This document shows positions 8,295 to 16,401 of a DNA stretch of 30,780 bases, piece after piece. The notes under the pieces were generated by a model that searched no databases, was not told the DNA's origin, and saw only the letters and a list, made by a program, of their open reading frames with translations. The stretch is from contig JACDGF010000001.1 of assembly GCA_013815405.1 (NCBI GenBank), positions 1 through 30,780 on the forward strand, written 5' to 3'. Source of the DNA: Caulobacteraceae bacterium. Lineage in GTDB: Bacteria > Pseudomonadota > Alphaproteobacteria > Caulobacterales > Caulobacteraceae. Position 1 is the first letter of the stretch. Every line of letters begins with the position of its first letter. The translations under genes were made by a program, and so were the position numbers.

Positions 8295-9848
8295 ATGGCC
8301 TATCGCAGCTTGCGGGAATTCATCGCCGCCCTGGAGGCGCGGGGCGAACTCGTGCGCGTGAGGGAGCCGGTCTCCACCGTCCTGGAGATGACCGAGATCT
8401 GCACCCGCCTCCTGGCGGCCGGCGGCCCGGCGGTGCTGTTCGAGCGCCCCATCCGCGCCGACGGCGAGGTCTCGGCCATCCCGTGCCTGGCCAACCTCTT
8501 CGGCACCGTCGCGCGCGTGGCCATGGGCGTCACCCTGGAGGGCAAGGCGCGTACGACCGGGGCCGAGCTTCGCGAAGTGGGCGAGCTTCTGGCCTTCCTG
8601 CGCAGCCCGCAGCCGCCGCGGGGCCTGAAGGAAGCCTGGGACATGGTTCCGCTCGCCCGCACCGTCCTTGGCATGACGCCCAGGATCGTGACCAATGCCC
8701 CCGTCCAGGACGTGGTGCTCACCGGCGCCGACATCGACCTGGGCAAGCTCCCCATCCAGACCTGCTGGCCGGGCGAGCCGGCCCCCCTGATCACCTGGCC
8801 CCTGGTGGTCACCAAAGGGCCGAGTGCGGCGCGGGAGGACGACTTCAACCTCGGCATCTACCGCATGCAGGTGATCGGCCGAGACCGGACGATCATGCGC
8901 TGGCTCGCCCACCGGGGCGGCGCCCAGCACTACCGCCGCTGGAAGGAAGCGGGAAAGCCGAACGCCCTGCCGGCCTGCGCGGTGATCGGGGCCGATCCCG
9001 GGACCATACTGGCGGCGGTGACTCCGGTGCCGGAGACCCTGTCGGAATACCAGTTCGCCGGCCTGCTGCGCGGGGCCAAGGTCGAACTCGTGGCCGCCAA
9101 GACCCAGCCGCTGCTGGTCCCCGCCCAGGCCGAGATCGTCATCGAGGGCGAGGTGCGCCTCGGCGACACCGCCGACGAAGGCCCCTACGGTGACCACACC
9201 GGCTATTACAACAGCGTCGAGCCCTTCCCGGTCTTCCAGGTCGCCGCCATCACCATGCGGCGCGACCCGATCTACCTCACCACCCACACCGGCCGCCCGC
9301 CCGACGAACCCAGCATCCTGGGCGAGGCGCTCAACGAGGTCTTCATCCCCCTCCTGCAAGGCCAGTTTCCCGAGATCGTCGACTTCTGGCTGCCGCCGGA
9401 AGGCTGCAGCTATCGCATCGCCGTGGTCTCGATGAAGAAGGCCTACCCCGGCCACGCCAAGCGGGTGATGATGGGGGTGTGGTCGTACCTTCGCCAATTC
9501 ACGTACACCAAGTGGGTGATCGTGGTCGACGACGACATCGACGCCCGCGACTGGAAGGACGTGATGTGGGCCATCTCCACCCGCATGGACCCCGCCCGCG
9601 ACATCACCCTGATCGAGAACACCCCGATCGACTACCTCGACTTCGCCTCGCCGGAGAGCGGGCTGGGATCGAAGATCGGCCTGGACGCCACCAACAAATG
9701 GCCGCCGGAGACCAAGCGGGACTGGGGCCGCAAGATCGCCATGGACCCGGCGGTCGTGGCGGCGGTGGACGTGATGTGGCCGAGGCTGGGGTTGGCGGGC
9801 GAGGGGAAGCCGGGCGGGGCCGAGGGTGATTTCGATTTCCAAGCCTGA
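8295..9848 (+). CDS. ubiD: UbiD family decarboxylase (4-hydroxy-3-polyprenylbenzoate decarboxylase)
   Basis: This 517-residue protein has the complete UbiD layout. It opens with [18 protein letters not shown], followed by a middle domain with [18 protein letters not shown] and the active-site region [12 protein letters not shown]. The C-terminal oligomerisation part contains [20 protein letters not shown]. UbiD uses prenylated FMN, supplied by UbiX, to decarboxylate the polyprenyl-hydroxybenzoate intermediate of ubiquinone synthesis. No ubiX or other ubi gene lies in this window. The N-terminal MAYRSLREF matches the family, which supports the ATG at 8295. Other UbiD-family members decarboxylate different aromatics, but length and motifs fit the respiratory-quinone enzyme best. 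Confidence 0.93.
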   Translation: MAYRSLREFIAALEARGELVRVREPVSTVLEMTEICTRLLAAGGPAVLFERPIRADGEVSAIPCLANLFGTVARVAMGVTLEGKARTTGAELREVGELLAFLRSPQPPRGLKEAWDMVPLARTVLGMTPRIVTNAPVQDVVLTGADIDLGKLPIQTCWPGEPAPLITWPLVVTKGPSAAREDDFNLGIYRMQVIGRDRTIMRWLAHRGGAQHYRRWKEAGKPNALPACAVIGADPGTILAAVTPVPETLSEYQFAGLLRGAKVELVAAKTQPLLVPAQAEIVIEGEVRLGDTADEGPYGDHTGYYNSVEPFPVFQVAAITMRRDPIYLTTHTGRPPDEPSILGEALNEVFIPLLQGQFPEIVDFWLPPEGCSYRIAVVSMKKAYPGHAKRVMMGVWSYLRQFTYTKWVIVVDDDIDARDWKDVMWAISTRMDPARDITLIENTPIDYLDFASPESGLGSKIGLDATNKWPPETKRDWGRKIAMDPAVVAAVDVMWPRLGLAGEGKPGGAEGDFDFQA

Positions 9849-9954
9849 TCATTGACGGGGCCTGACCCGAGCGCCACGTCGCGCGATTGCGCCGGGCGGT
9901 GGGTTGTGGCTTAAAATCCTGACGTGGGGCATCGCCTCGGGGCAAGGACGATCG

Positions 9955-12942
9955 ATGAATCATCTGCTCATCGGGCTGGGCGGCACGGGCGGGCGGGTGC
10001 TGACCGCTTTCCGCAAGCTCAAGTACCGCAATCTGCGGGACGACGAGCCGGAAGGCGTCACCCTCGACTATCTGTTCGTCGATTCCGACCCGAAGTCGTT
10101 CGTCGACGACGACCCGACGTGGACGGTGCTCGGCCATTCGGTGCAACTGCCCAAGCGCAGCCAGCTGCTGATCGCCCAGGCGAACCTGCTCAGCGTCATC
10201 AACGACCTCAATTCCTTCCCCAACCTCAAGCCATGGATCGGGGATCGCGACGCGTGGGGAGAGATCCTCGCCAGCCTGGGGATCGACGCCGCCGGCGGCC
10301 AGAAGCGGCGGCTGGGCCGCTTCCTGTTCGCGATGAGCGCGCGCCGGTTCAAGGAAGCCGTGGCCCAGATCGTCCAGGACATGCAGACGCGCGGCGGCCG
10401 GTCGACCGACATCACCTTCCATGTCTTCTGCGGCTTGGCCGGCGGCACCGGGTCGGGCGCGGTGATCGACGTGGTCGCCCAGCTTCGGGCCATGTTCCCG
10501 GACCCGCAGAAGCGGATCATCGTCTACGCCTATCTTCCCGACCTCAATCCGCCGGCCAAGTGGAACACCGGCAACTATCACGCCAACGCCTATGCGGCGC
10601 TTCGCGAACTGAACGCATTGGCGGCGGGGGCGTGGGCGCCGTTCGACGTGGTGACGGGGACAGGACCGGTGCCGAACCAGAGCGAGTTCTGGTTCAACGG
10701 CTGCTACGTCTTCACCGACAACAACGACCAGGGATACCGCGCCGCCATCGACAAGGATCTGCCGGACATCGTGGCTGATTTCGTCTATCGCAAGACGGTG
10801 GTGGCCGGCGCCTGGAGCGGTTTCGGGCGGGTGGAAAACTTCGAGAACGGCGACGCCTCTCCGGAAGCTTCGGCCGGGTCCCGCCGCGGGCAGCGCGCGG
10901 TCCGGTTCATGAGCTTCGGCATCCGCAGCCTGGCCTTCCCCGAGGAAGCTATCAAGGAATACCTCACCTACGACTATGTGGGGCAGGCCTATCGCCAGCT
11001 GAACTACAACAATTGGCAGGACGGCGTCGGTTACCTCGAACAGGCCAAGCCGCGCGCCGACTCGGAATTCGTCTGCGACAACAAGCAGCGCGAGGACTGG
11101 CGCCTGACTGACGATCACGTCCGGCTGTCGCGGCCGATCATCGACACCGAGGGGTCGAAACGCTGGCGGACCTACGAAGAGGAATGGCAGGAATGGCGCG
11201 CCAACTACCAGACCTTGGCGCAGCAGGCCGAAAAGCTGAAATGGCTCAATGAGCTCACCAAGCTCTTCCAGAACACCTGGACGACCAATTTCCGCGGCGC
11301 GGGCGTCCAGCAGTTCTTCGACGTCGCCCAAAGGGACGCGAAAAACCTTGCCGCAGCGATCCGCGACCGGGTCGAGCGCAGCCTGTTCGACGACTGGCGC
11401 AACGGCGCCCGTTCGATCGCCGAATGCGGCCGGGTGGTCGGCGCCCTCCTGCAGGACACCAACGCCCGCCTGTTGACCATCGACGACTATGTGGCCAAGC
11501 GCGACGCCGGCGCCGACAACCTGATCCGCCAATTTGGCGAAATCGAGCGCACCTGGGGGCAGTTCCGCATCCTTCCGGGCGAGCGCGAGCGCATCCTCGA
11601 CAAGGCGTCGTTCACCTTGAGGGAGCACTACACCGCCCGCACCTTGGCCGAAGCCGGCCGGTTCTCCAAGAAGCTCCTGGGCGAACTGGTGACCGCCTTC
11701 ACGGACCTCAAAGCCTCTATCGACTCCGCCGAGACGACCTTGGGCGCGGCGTCCGACCAAGCGGTCAAGGTCGTCGGCGCGCGCGCCCCGGCGGAGGCCG
11801 GCGCGGATCCCGGCGCGTCCTTCGTGACCACGGTGGGCGATCCCAAGGCGATCGACGCCACGCGCCGAAAGCTGGTGCTCAACGAAGAGGAAATGCGCGT
11901 CCACACGAGCACCGTGCGCGGCAGGATCGCCCTGGCCCTGGGCCAGCGGCCGACCTTCGACGCCCTGGCCCTGCGCCTCAACCAGAACGACCTGAAGAAC
12001 ATCATCGTCTCGACCTCGGCGGAGGACGTCACGTCGGCGCACCAGCGGCTGATCACCGAACGTTCCGAACGGGTGGTCGGCGTCTCGGTGATCGACAAGC
12101 TTCACGACAGCTGGGGCGACAACCCCGATCGGGTCAACCGCGAGGTCGCGGCCCTGGCCCGCAGCGCCGGGCGCTTCGTCGGCTTCGACGAGACCGAGCA
12201 GAACAAGTCCTACGAGGGCAAGAGCGTCACGGCTCGGGCGGTCGAAACCTTCGCCGTGATCCTGCCGACCCCGCCCGAGCAGAAGGCGTTCGTCGACACG
12301 CTCAAGACGGCGTTCAAGAACGCGCGTTCGGGGGGCCAGGTCGACTTCATCTCCACCAGCGACGAGGCGAACGACATCACCCTGGTGTCGCTGGTCAATC
12401 TTTTTCCGTTGAGGTTCGTGCGCCTGGTCCGGGGCCTGAAGCAGGCCTACGAGCAACGGCTGCGGGAAGTGGGCCAGGGCCGCGGGGTGCTCGAAGTCCA
12501 CACCGAAGGCGATGGGAGCCAGTTTCCCGATATCTTCATCCTCGAGACCGCGGCCATCGCCGAGCGGCTGCGGCCGATCCTCCTGGCGGCCGGCGCACTC
12601 GGCCTGGTGTCCGCCGCTAAGTCGCCTTCGGGAGGAACGCGGCTGGCCTTGCATCGCAAGGACGCCGACGGATTCGACCTCGACCCCGTCTTCCTCGGCG
12701 CCGACTGGCAGGACGCCGCGGCGAGCGCCACGGAGTCCAACTACGAGCTGCTTCGCTCCGCCCTGGCCGCCAAGCTGGCCGAGGGGGCCGGCGACACGGG
12801 CGGGCCGCGCGACGCGGTGCTGGCGGCCGTGGCTTCGGTCAAGGCGGCGCGCGGCGGCAAGGAGGATGACCCGGTGGTCACGACCTGGAACGGCGCGGGG
12901 CGGGACGCCATGAAGATCATCCGAGGGGAGACAGCACCGTGA
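9955..12942 (+). CDS. Large tubulin/FtsZ-superfamily GTPase-like protein (Tubulin_2 type)
   Basis: This 995-residue protein begins MNHLLIGLGGTGGRVLTAF, a glycine-rich first nucleotide loop (residues 7-13). An FVDSD strand end follows (about 41-45). The tubulin signature CGLAGGTGSG is at 159-168, with the core GGTGSG at 163-168 matching the GGGTGTG/GGGTGSG phosphate loop of FtsZ and tubulin. NAYAALREL at 212-220 sits where the nucleotide-contacting helix of tubulins would lie. The remaining roughly 700 residues are mostly helical and charged, with possible coiled coil near 380-460, and are absent from FtsZ. The fold suggests GTP-dependent polymerisation in the cytoplasm. AAGGACG precedes the ATG; the longer upstream frame lacks such a site. 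The stop overlaps the next start by 4 nt (GTGA), so the two are translationally coupled. Confidence 0.85.
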   Translation: MNHLLIGLGGTGGRVLTAFRKLKYRNLRDDEPEGVTLDYLFVDSDPKSFVDDDPTWTVLGHSVQLPKRSQLLIAQANLLSVINDLNSFPNLKPWIGDRDAWGEILASLGIDAAGGQKRRLGRFLFAMSARRFKEAVAQIVQDMQTRGGRSTDITFHVFCGLAGGTGSGAVIDVVAQLRAMFPDPQKRIIVYAYLPDLNPPAKWNTGNYHANAYAALRELNALAAGAWAPFDVVTGTGPVPNQSEFWFNGCYVFTDNNDQGYRAAIDKDLPDIVADFVYRKTVVAGAWSGFGRVENFENGDASPEASAGSRRGQRAVRFMSFGIRSLAFPEEAIKEYLTYDYVGQAYRQLNYNNWQDGVGYLEQAKPRADSEFVCDNKQREDWRLTDDHVRLSRPIIDTEGSKRWRTYEEEWQEWRANYQTLAQQAEKLKWLNELTKLFQNTWTTNFRGAGVQQFFDVAQRDAKNLAAAIRDRVERSLFDDWRNGARSIAECGRVVGALLQDTNARLLTIDDYVAKRDAGADNLIRQFGEIERTWGQFRILPGERERILDKASFTLREHYTARTLAEAGRFSKKLLGELVTAFTDLKASIDSAETTLGAASDQAVKVVGARAPAEAGADPGASFVTTVGDPKAIDATRRKLVLNEEEMRVHTSTVRGRIALALGQRPTFDALALRLNQNDLKNIIVSTSAEDVTSAHQRLITERSERVVGVSVIDKLHDSWGDNPDRVNREVAALARSAGRFVGFDETEQNKSYEGKSVTARAVETFAVILPTPPEQKAFVDTLKTAFKNARSGGQVDFISTSDEANDITLVSLVNLFPLRFVRLVRGLKQAYEQRLREVGQGRGVLEVHTEGDGSQFPDIFILETAAIAERLRPILLAAGALGLVSAAKSPSGGTRLALHRKDADGFDLDPVFLGADWQDAAASATESNYELLRSALAAKLAEGAGDTGGPRDAVLAAVASVKAARGGKEDDPVVTTWNGAGRDAMKIIRGETAP

Positions 12943-14519
12943 CCGCCGGCATCTGCACCAACCTTCCCAGTCACTGTTCGAAGGCCTCGTCGCGGGAACT
13001 CATCCCCATGCCCACACCGGACGTGGTGTGCCCCGAGTGCGGGAGCCGGCTGCAGCCCCAGAAGGAGGCTCCGCGATCCAATGCCCTGGGCCCCATCCTG
13101 GCGCTCGCCGCCCTTGCGCTCGTCGCCGTTGTGGGCGCGGTCTTCTTCCTCGGCTCGTTGAACCACAAGGGCGCGAAAGGAACGCCGAGCGGGGCGACGG
13201 GCGGGTTCACGCCTTCCGCCGGAGGCGACTACCTGCTGCGGCTGTCGGGGTCCAACACCATCGGCTCGGATCTCGGCCCGAAGCTCATTGAGGCCTGGCT
13301 CGGCTCCAAGGGCGCGACCGGCATCAGGAGCGAACAACGCACGGGCCCGGATGGGGCGAAGATTCCCGAGCAGGTGATTTCGGCGACCCTGGGCGGCAGG
13401 ACGGTCAAGGTCGAGGTCAAGGCGCATGGCAGCGCCGACGCCTTCAAGGACCTGGCCAGCGGCGCCGCGGACATCGGCATGGCCTCGCGGCCGATCAAGG
13501 ACGAGGAAATGGGTCAGCTCGCCTCTCTCGGCGACATGCGCGGGCGCGCCTCCGAACATGTGCTCGCCCTCGACGGCATCGCGGTGATCACGCCCCAAGC
13601 CAACGCCGTCCCCCGACTGACCTTGGCGCAGCTGAAAAGCATTTTCTCCAGCCAGATCACCGACTGGTCGGGGGTCGGCGGCGCGGCCGGGCCCATCCAT
13701 CTCTTCGCCCGCGACGACAAATCGGGGACCTTCGACGCCTTCAAGTCTTTGGTGCTGCAAGGCGGGTCGCTCGGTTCCGCAAAGCGCTATGAAGACAGCG
13801 CCGCGCTCGAAAACGATGTGGCCCACGATCCCGCCGCGATCGGCTTCGTCGGCATGCCCTACGTAAAAACGACGCGGGCCGTGCCCATCGGCGATGGTCT
13901 GGCGGTCGCGCTGGAGCCCACCGTCTTCACGGTCAAGACCGAGAGCTACGCGCTATCGCGGCGTCTCTTCCTCTACACCGCCGCCCAGCCCGCCAATCCC
14001 GCCGTGCGCGAGTTCGTCGAGTTCGCCCTCTCCGGCGCTGGGCAGCAGGTGGTCAGGCAAGCCCAGTTCGTCGATCTGGACCTGCGCCAGCCGATGGCCG
14101 CGCCGAGCCCCGAGGCGGCAAGCGCGAACTGCCGGCTTTCGGAGCGTTGGAAAGGCGATCGAGACGAGTACTGCAAACTTCGCGCGGGCTCCCGGCAACT
14201 CGGCACATCCTTCCGCTTCCGCGTCGGCTCCGCCGATCTGGACAATCGCGCGGCGCGCGACCTGCGCCGCGTGCTGGAAGCCGTGGAGGGCGCTGCCGAC
14301 AAGACCATCGTCCTGGCCGGGTTCGCCGATTCCTCCGGAACCTACCCGGCCAATTGCGCGCTGTCGCGGGCGCGGGGGCAGCGTGTGTCGGAGGCATTCG
14401 CCACTCTGGGCCTGAGGATCACCGACGTCCGCGGCTATTGCGACGAATTGCCCGTGCGCGACAACGCCACGGACGCGGGCCGCGAGCAGAACCGCCGGGT
14501 GGAAATCTTCTTGCGCTGA
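12939..14519 (+). CDS. Zinc-ribbon / membrane helix / PstS-like / OmpA-domain protein
   Basis: This 526-residue protein has a four-part architecture. First comes a Cys4 zinc-ribbon-like head (Cys6, Cys13, Cys31, Cys34; CPEC at 31-34). One membrane helix follows at about 49-73. A phosphate-binding-protein-like domain comes next, with SGSNT at 103-107, SGAADIGMASRPI, and RDDKSGT at 258-264. An OmpA-like peptidoglycan-binding domain ends it, with GFADSSG at 461-467 and NRRVEI at 518-523. The expected topology is ribbon in the cytoplasm, the rest in the periplasm. The GTG start has GAGGGGA upstream, overlaps the tubulin-like gene by 4 nt, and is needed to include Cys6 and Cys13, so it is preferred over ATG 13008. 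It probably anchors the tubulin-like protein to the envelope (inference). Confidence 0.85.
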   Translation: MTAGICTNLPSHCSKASSRELIPMPTPDVVCPECGSRLQPQKEAPRSNALGPILALAALALVAVVGAVFFLGSLNHKGAKGTPSGATGGFTPSAGGDYLLRLSGSNTIGSDLGPKLIEAWLGSKGATGIRSEQRTGPDGAKIPEQVISATLGGRTVKVEVKAHGSADAFKDLASGAADIGMASRPIKDEEMGQLASLGDMRGRASEHVLALDGIAVITPQANAVPRLTLAQLKSIFSSQITDWSGVGGAAGPIHLFARDDKSGTFDAFKSLVLQGGSLGSAKRYEDSAALENDVAHDPAAIGFVGMPYVKTTRAVPIGDGLAVALEPTVFTVKTESYALSRRLFLYTAAQPANPAVREFVEFALSGAGQQVVRQAQFVDLDLRQPMAAPSPEAASANCRLSERWKGDRDEYCKLRAGSRQLGTSFRFRVGSADLDNRAARDLRRVLEAVEGAADKTIVLAGFADSSGTYPANCALSRARGQRVSEAFATLGLRITDVRGYCDELPVRDNATDAGREQNRRVEIFLR

Positions 14520-14529
14520 GGGGCGGCGG

Positions 14530-14733
14530 CTACCGGAGGAGTCGCCGGAGCAGGGTCCAGAGGCTGACCGTGGTGCGGTTGTAGACGCGGTTGTAGGCGG
14601 CGCGCCGTGGGTTTGTCAGCCATCCCCACCCGCGCGGCGCCTCGAGGCCGAGGCTGTTGCGCAAAAATCGGGCCGCCGAGGCCCGCGCCGCGAGGCTCTT
14701 GGTCAGGCTGGGGGTCCGGATGCCGAATTTCAT
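14530..14733 (-). CDS. Small basic conserved hypothetical protein
   Basis: This 67-residue, strongly basic protein starts MKFGIRTPSLTKSLAARASA and contains APRGWGWLTNPRRAAYNRVY followed by NRTT. I have a sense of this pattern (MKFGIR, then GWLTNP and AAYNRVYNRT) from small conserved proteins in varied bacteria and phages, but I know no function for it. AAGGGTAAGG lies directly upstream of the ATG at 14733-14731; longer in-frame starts to 14934 add residues with no such character. It converges on the OmpA-domain gene, with 10 nt between the stops, and is divergent from the XRE-like gene. Confidence 0.7.
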   Translation of the reverse strand: MKFGIRTPSLTKSLAARASAARFLRNSLGLEAPRGWGWLTNPRRAAYNRVYNRTTVSLWTLLRRLLR

Positions 14734-14954
14734 GGCCTTACCCTTGGGGTCGGAGACGCTTTCACTAAGCCCGCCGTCGGACTTGCACCAGCGATCCATT
14801 TTTGGTACGTGCCGCCATGGTTGAACCGTCGGCCGTTCGTCCCCAGCGGAAGATCGCCGCCCAAGGTGGATTTGGATACGGCGCGAAACCGCAAGCGGAA
14901 CCTGGAAGCCCGCCTGCGCGAACTCGCCAAACAACGAAAGTCGAGGACACGGAC

Positions 14955-15290
14955 ATGACCGGCGACACGGTGAAAAGGGTTCATCCGATCGGGTCGAGCT
15001 TCGAGAGCTTTCTGAAGGAGGAGGGTCTCCTCGAAGCCGTCGACGAAGCGGCCGTCAAGGAAGTGATCGCTTGGCAGGTCGCCCAGGAAATGCGCAGTCG
15101 CGGCCTGACCAAGACCGAGCTCGCCGCGGCGATGAACACCAGTCGCAGCCAAGTGAACCGCCTCCTGGACCCCGACAACACCGGCGTCGCCCTGCACACC
15201 CTCTACCGAGCGGCGGCCGTGCTGGGAAAGAAGCTGAAGATAGAGCTGGTGGATGCCGAAGGCGTTCCCCGGCGCGCCGAAGTGGCGTAG
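14955..15290 (+). CDS. XRE-type helix-turn-helix regulator, antitoxin-like
   Basis: This 111-residue protein contains a clear helix-turn-helix: KTELAAAMNTSRSQVNRLLD, followed by a DPDNTGVALHTLYRAAAVLG helix. The N-terminal SSFESFLKEEGLLEAVDEAA helix matches the layout of antitoxins that pair with RelE/HigB-type toxins. The ATG at 14955 was chosen because it begins the conserved part; the frame upstream to 14802 is low-complexity. I found no recognisable toxin in any frame immediately upstream, where the partner usually lies, so this may be an orphan antitoxin. The 3' end overlaps the frame that leads into a ParD remnant. Confidence 0.75.
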   Translation: MTGDTVKRVHPIGSSFESFLKEEGLLEAVDEAAVKEVIAWQVAQEMRSRGLTKTELAAAMNTSRSQVNRLLDPDNTGVALHTLYRAAAVLGKKLKIELVDAEGVPRRAEVA

Positions 15291-15312
15291 GCGCGTGGCC
15301 CGGATCGACGCG

Positions 15313-15468
15313 ATGCGCGAAAGCTCGATGTTGCCGCGGGAAAGCGACGCCAAGTTCGCCGAGTTGCGCAGGGCTTTAATCGACGGCGAGCGGAGCGCCC
15401 CCTCGGCGCCGTTCGATTTCGATGCCTTCAACGTGTTCAAACGGACGGCGGACAACATCGGCAGTTGA
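15313..15468 (+). pseudogene. Remnant of a ParD-type antitoxin (C-terminal part)
   Basis: Residues reading AKFAELRRALIDGERSAPSA and then PFDFDAFNVFKR match the C-terminal toxin-binding tail of ParD antitoxins, which typically run LxxLRxALxxGExSGPxxPFDxDAF. The N-terminal ribbon-helix-helix half is missing. The frame extends back to 15253 inside the XRE gene, but that part has no ParD character. No ParE toxin follows: the next gene is on the other strand and starts its 3' end 25 nt away. I read it as a truncated antitoxin left after loss of a parDE pair. A short functional anti-toxin peptide cannot be excluded. Confidence 0.55.
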
Positions 15469-15493
15469 ATTCTTCATCCAGCCGCCAAGCCTT

Positions 15494-15886
15494 CTACTGT
15501 GCCTCTGGCTCGCCCCCAATCGCGGCGGCTACGCTCAGGGGAATACCAAGGACGACGGGCTCGATGTCGTCCGCCCATGGACCGCCCGTGGCGAGGCTGT
15601 ATCCCTCTTTGAAGGCCGGGAACGTCAGATGCTCCAATGGCTTGCCCGAGCCGACGGGTTGCACCGAACAAATCACGAGGGTCGCCTTCAGGCGCGCGAC
15701 CGCGTGGCAAGCCTCATCGAAGACCTCGCCTGTCTCTTCAGAAGCCTCTTCGATGAATTCGGCGACCATGACCGAGCCGGTCTCTTCCAGATATTGTTTG
15801 AGGGCGGTCCGCTGCTCGCTAAGAGCGGCCTCGGAGGCCTTCGGTTCGGACGGCGCATTCCGCAGATACGCGACCACGGCATTCAT
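15494..15886 (-). CDS. Degenerate serine-recombinase N-terminal-domain-like protein
   Basis: The 130 residues begin MNAVVAYLRNAPSE, then a SEQRTALKQYLEETG helix, a VMVAEFIEEASEETG strand and an ARLKATLVICSVQPVGSG strand. This is the order seen in the catalytic domain of serine recombinases (YxRVS, LxxQ, xxEFxDxGxSG, LxxLK). The position of the catalytic serine in YxRxS is alanine here (Ala11), although Ser13 is near. There is no DNA-binding domain, so it is unlikely to recombine DNA. It is the second gene of a minus-strand pair, overlapping the first by 4 nt (ATGA). Its role is unknown; the recombinase resemblance is a weak-to-moderate fold call. Confidence 0.55.
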   Translation of the reverse strand: MNAVVAYLRNAPSEPKASEAALSEQRTALKQYLEETGSVMVAEFIEEASEETGEVFDEACHAVARLKATLVICSVQPVGSGKPLEHLTFPAFKEGYSLATGGPWADDIEPVVLGIPLSVAAAIGGEPEAQ

Positions 15887-16260
15887 GCTGACAGCTCATC
15901 GTTCAACGGAGAATTTTCGCCAAAGCGCACGCGATATTGCGCCAGATACAGACCCCACGCGATGACGGGCGCCTCCCGGAAGAGGAAGCCCACAGCCAGT
16001 TTCTCCCATGGAAACGCTTCGCGAATACCGCCGTGCGAGTGATACATGGAGGTGAAGGGCGCGACTCCCCGCTTCTGCAGCTTGAGCGCCCCGCCCATTT
16101 CGGCCGCGATCGAGAGGAAGTCGTCGCTCCACGACGCATAGAGCACGCCAAGCGGGTCGGGGCCGAGAAGTCTCTCGACCGGGAGAAAGTCAGTCTGCTC
16201 GGAGACGTCGGCGGAGGCGAGGGCATGTATCGTGAAGACTCCGCCCCACAGGTCGGTCAT
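15883..16260 (-). CDS. Uncharacterised protein, first gene of a minus-strand pair
   Basis: The 125 residues begin MTDLWGGVFTIHALASADVS and include FLPVERLLGPDPLGVLYASW, GVAPFTSMYHSHGGIREAFP and FREAPVIAWGLYLAQYRVRF. I recognise no family. It is not obviously secreted or membrane-embedded; Trp, His and aromatic residues are frequent. The start is uncertain: ATG 16260 has no clear ribosome binding site, and the frame stays open upstream to 16593, including GTG 16323 (giving VHHLIPVGELGNPARLLEH). Such an extension would approach the divergent gene starting at 16402. It overlaps the recombinase-like gene by 4 nt, so the two products are probably made together. Confidence 0.55.
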   Translation of the reverse strand: MTDLWGGVFTIHALASADVSEQTDFLPVERLLGPDPLGVLYASWSDDFLSIAAEMGGALKLQKRGVAPFTSMYHSHGGIREAFPWEKLAVGFLFREAPVIAWGLYLAQYRVRFGENSPLNDELSA

Positions 16261-16401
16261 CGTCCGATGTTCCAGGAGGCGGGCCGGGTTGCCGAGTTCG
16301 CCGACGGGGATTAGGTGATGCACGCGCGAAGAATGCGCGCGATGAGATCGCTTGGCAACCGGATGTCCGCCGATCACGCCGCAACTGCTGGAGAGATGAA
16401 C

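Noticed and set aside
9604..12654. Open frame of about 1,000 codons on the minus strand opposite the tubulin-like gene
   Set aside because: Same shadow effect; the plus-strand protein has clear GTP-binding motifs and a good start.
14802..14954. Toxin gene upstream of the XRE antitoxin-like gene
   Set aside because: All plus-strand frames were read; one ends in a basic helix overlapping the XRE start (ATGA), but it has no RelE/HigB motif and no proper start.
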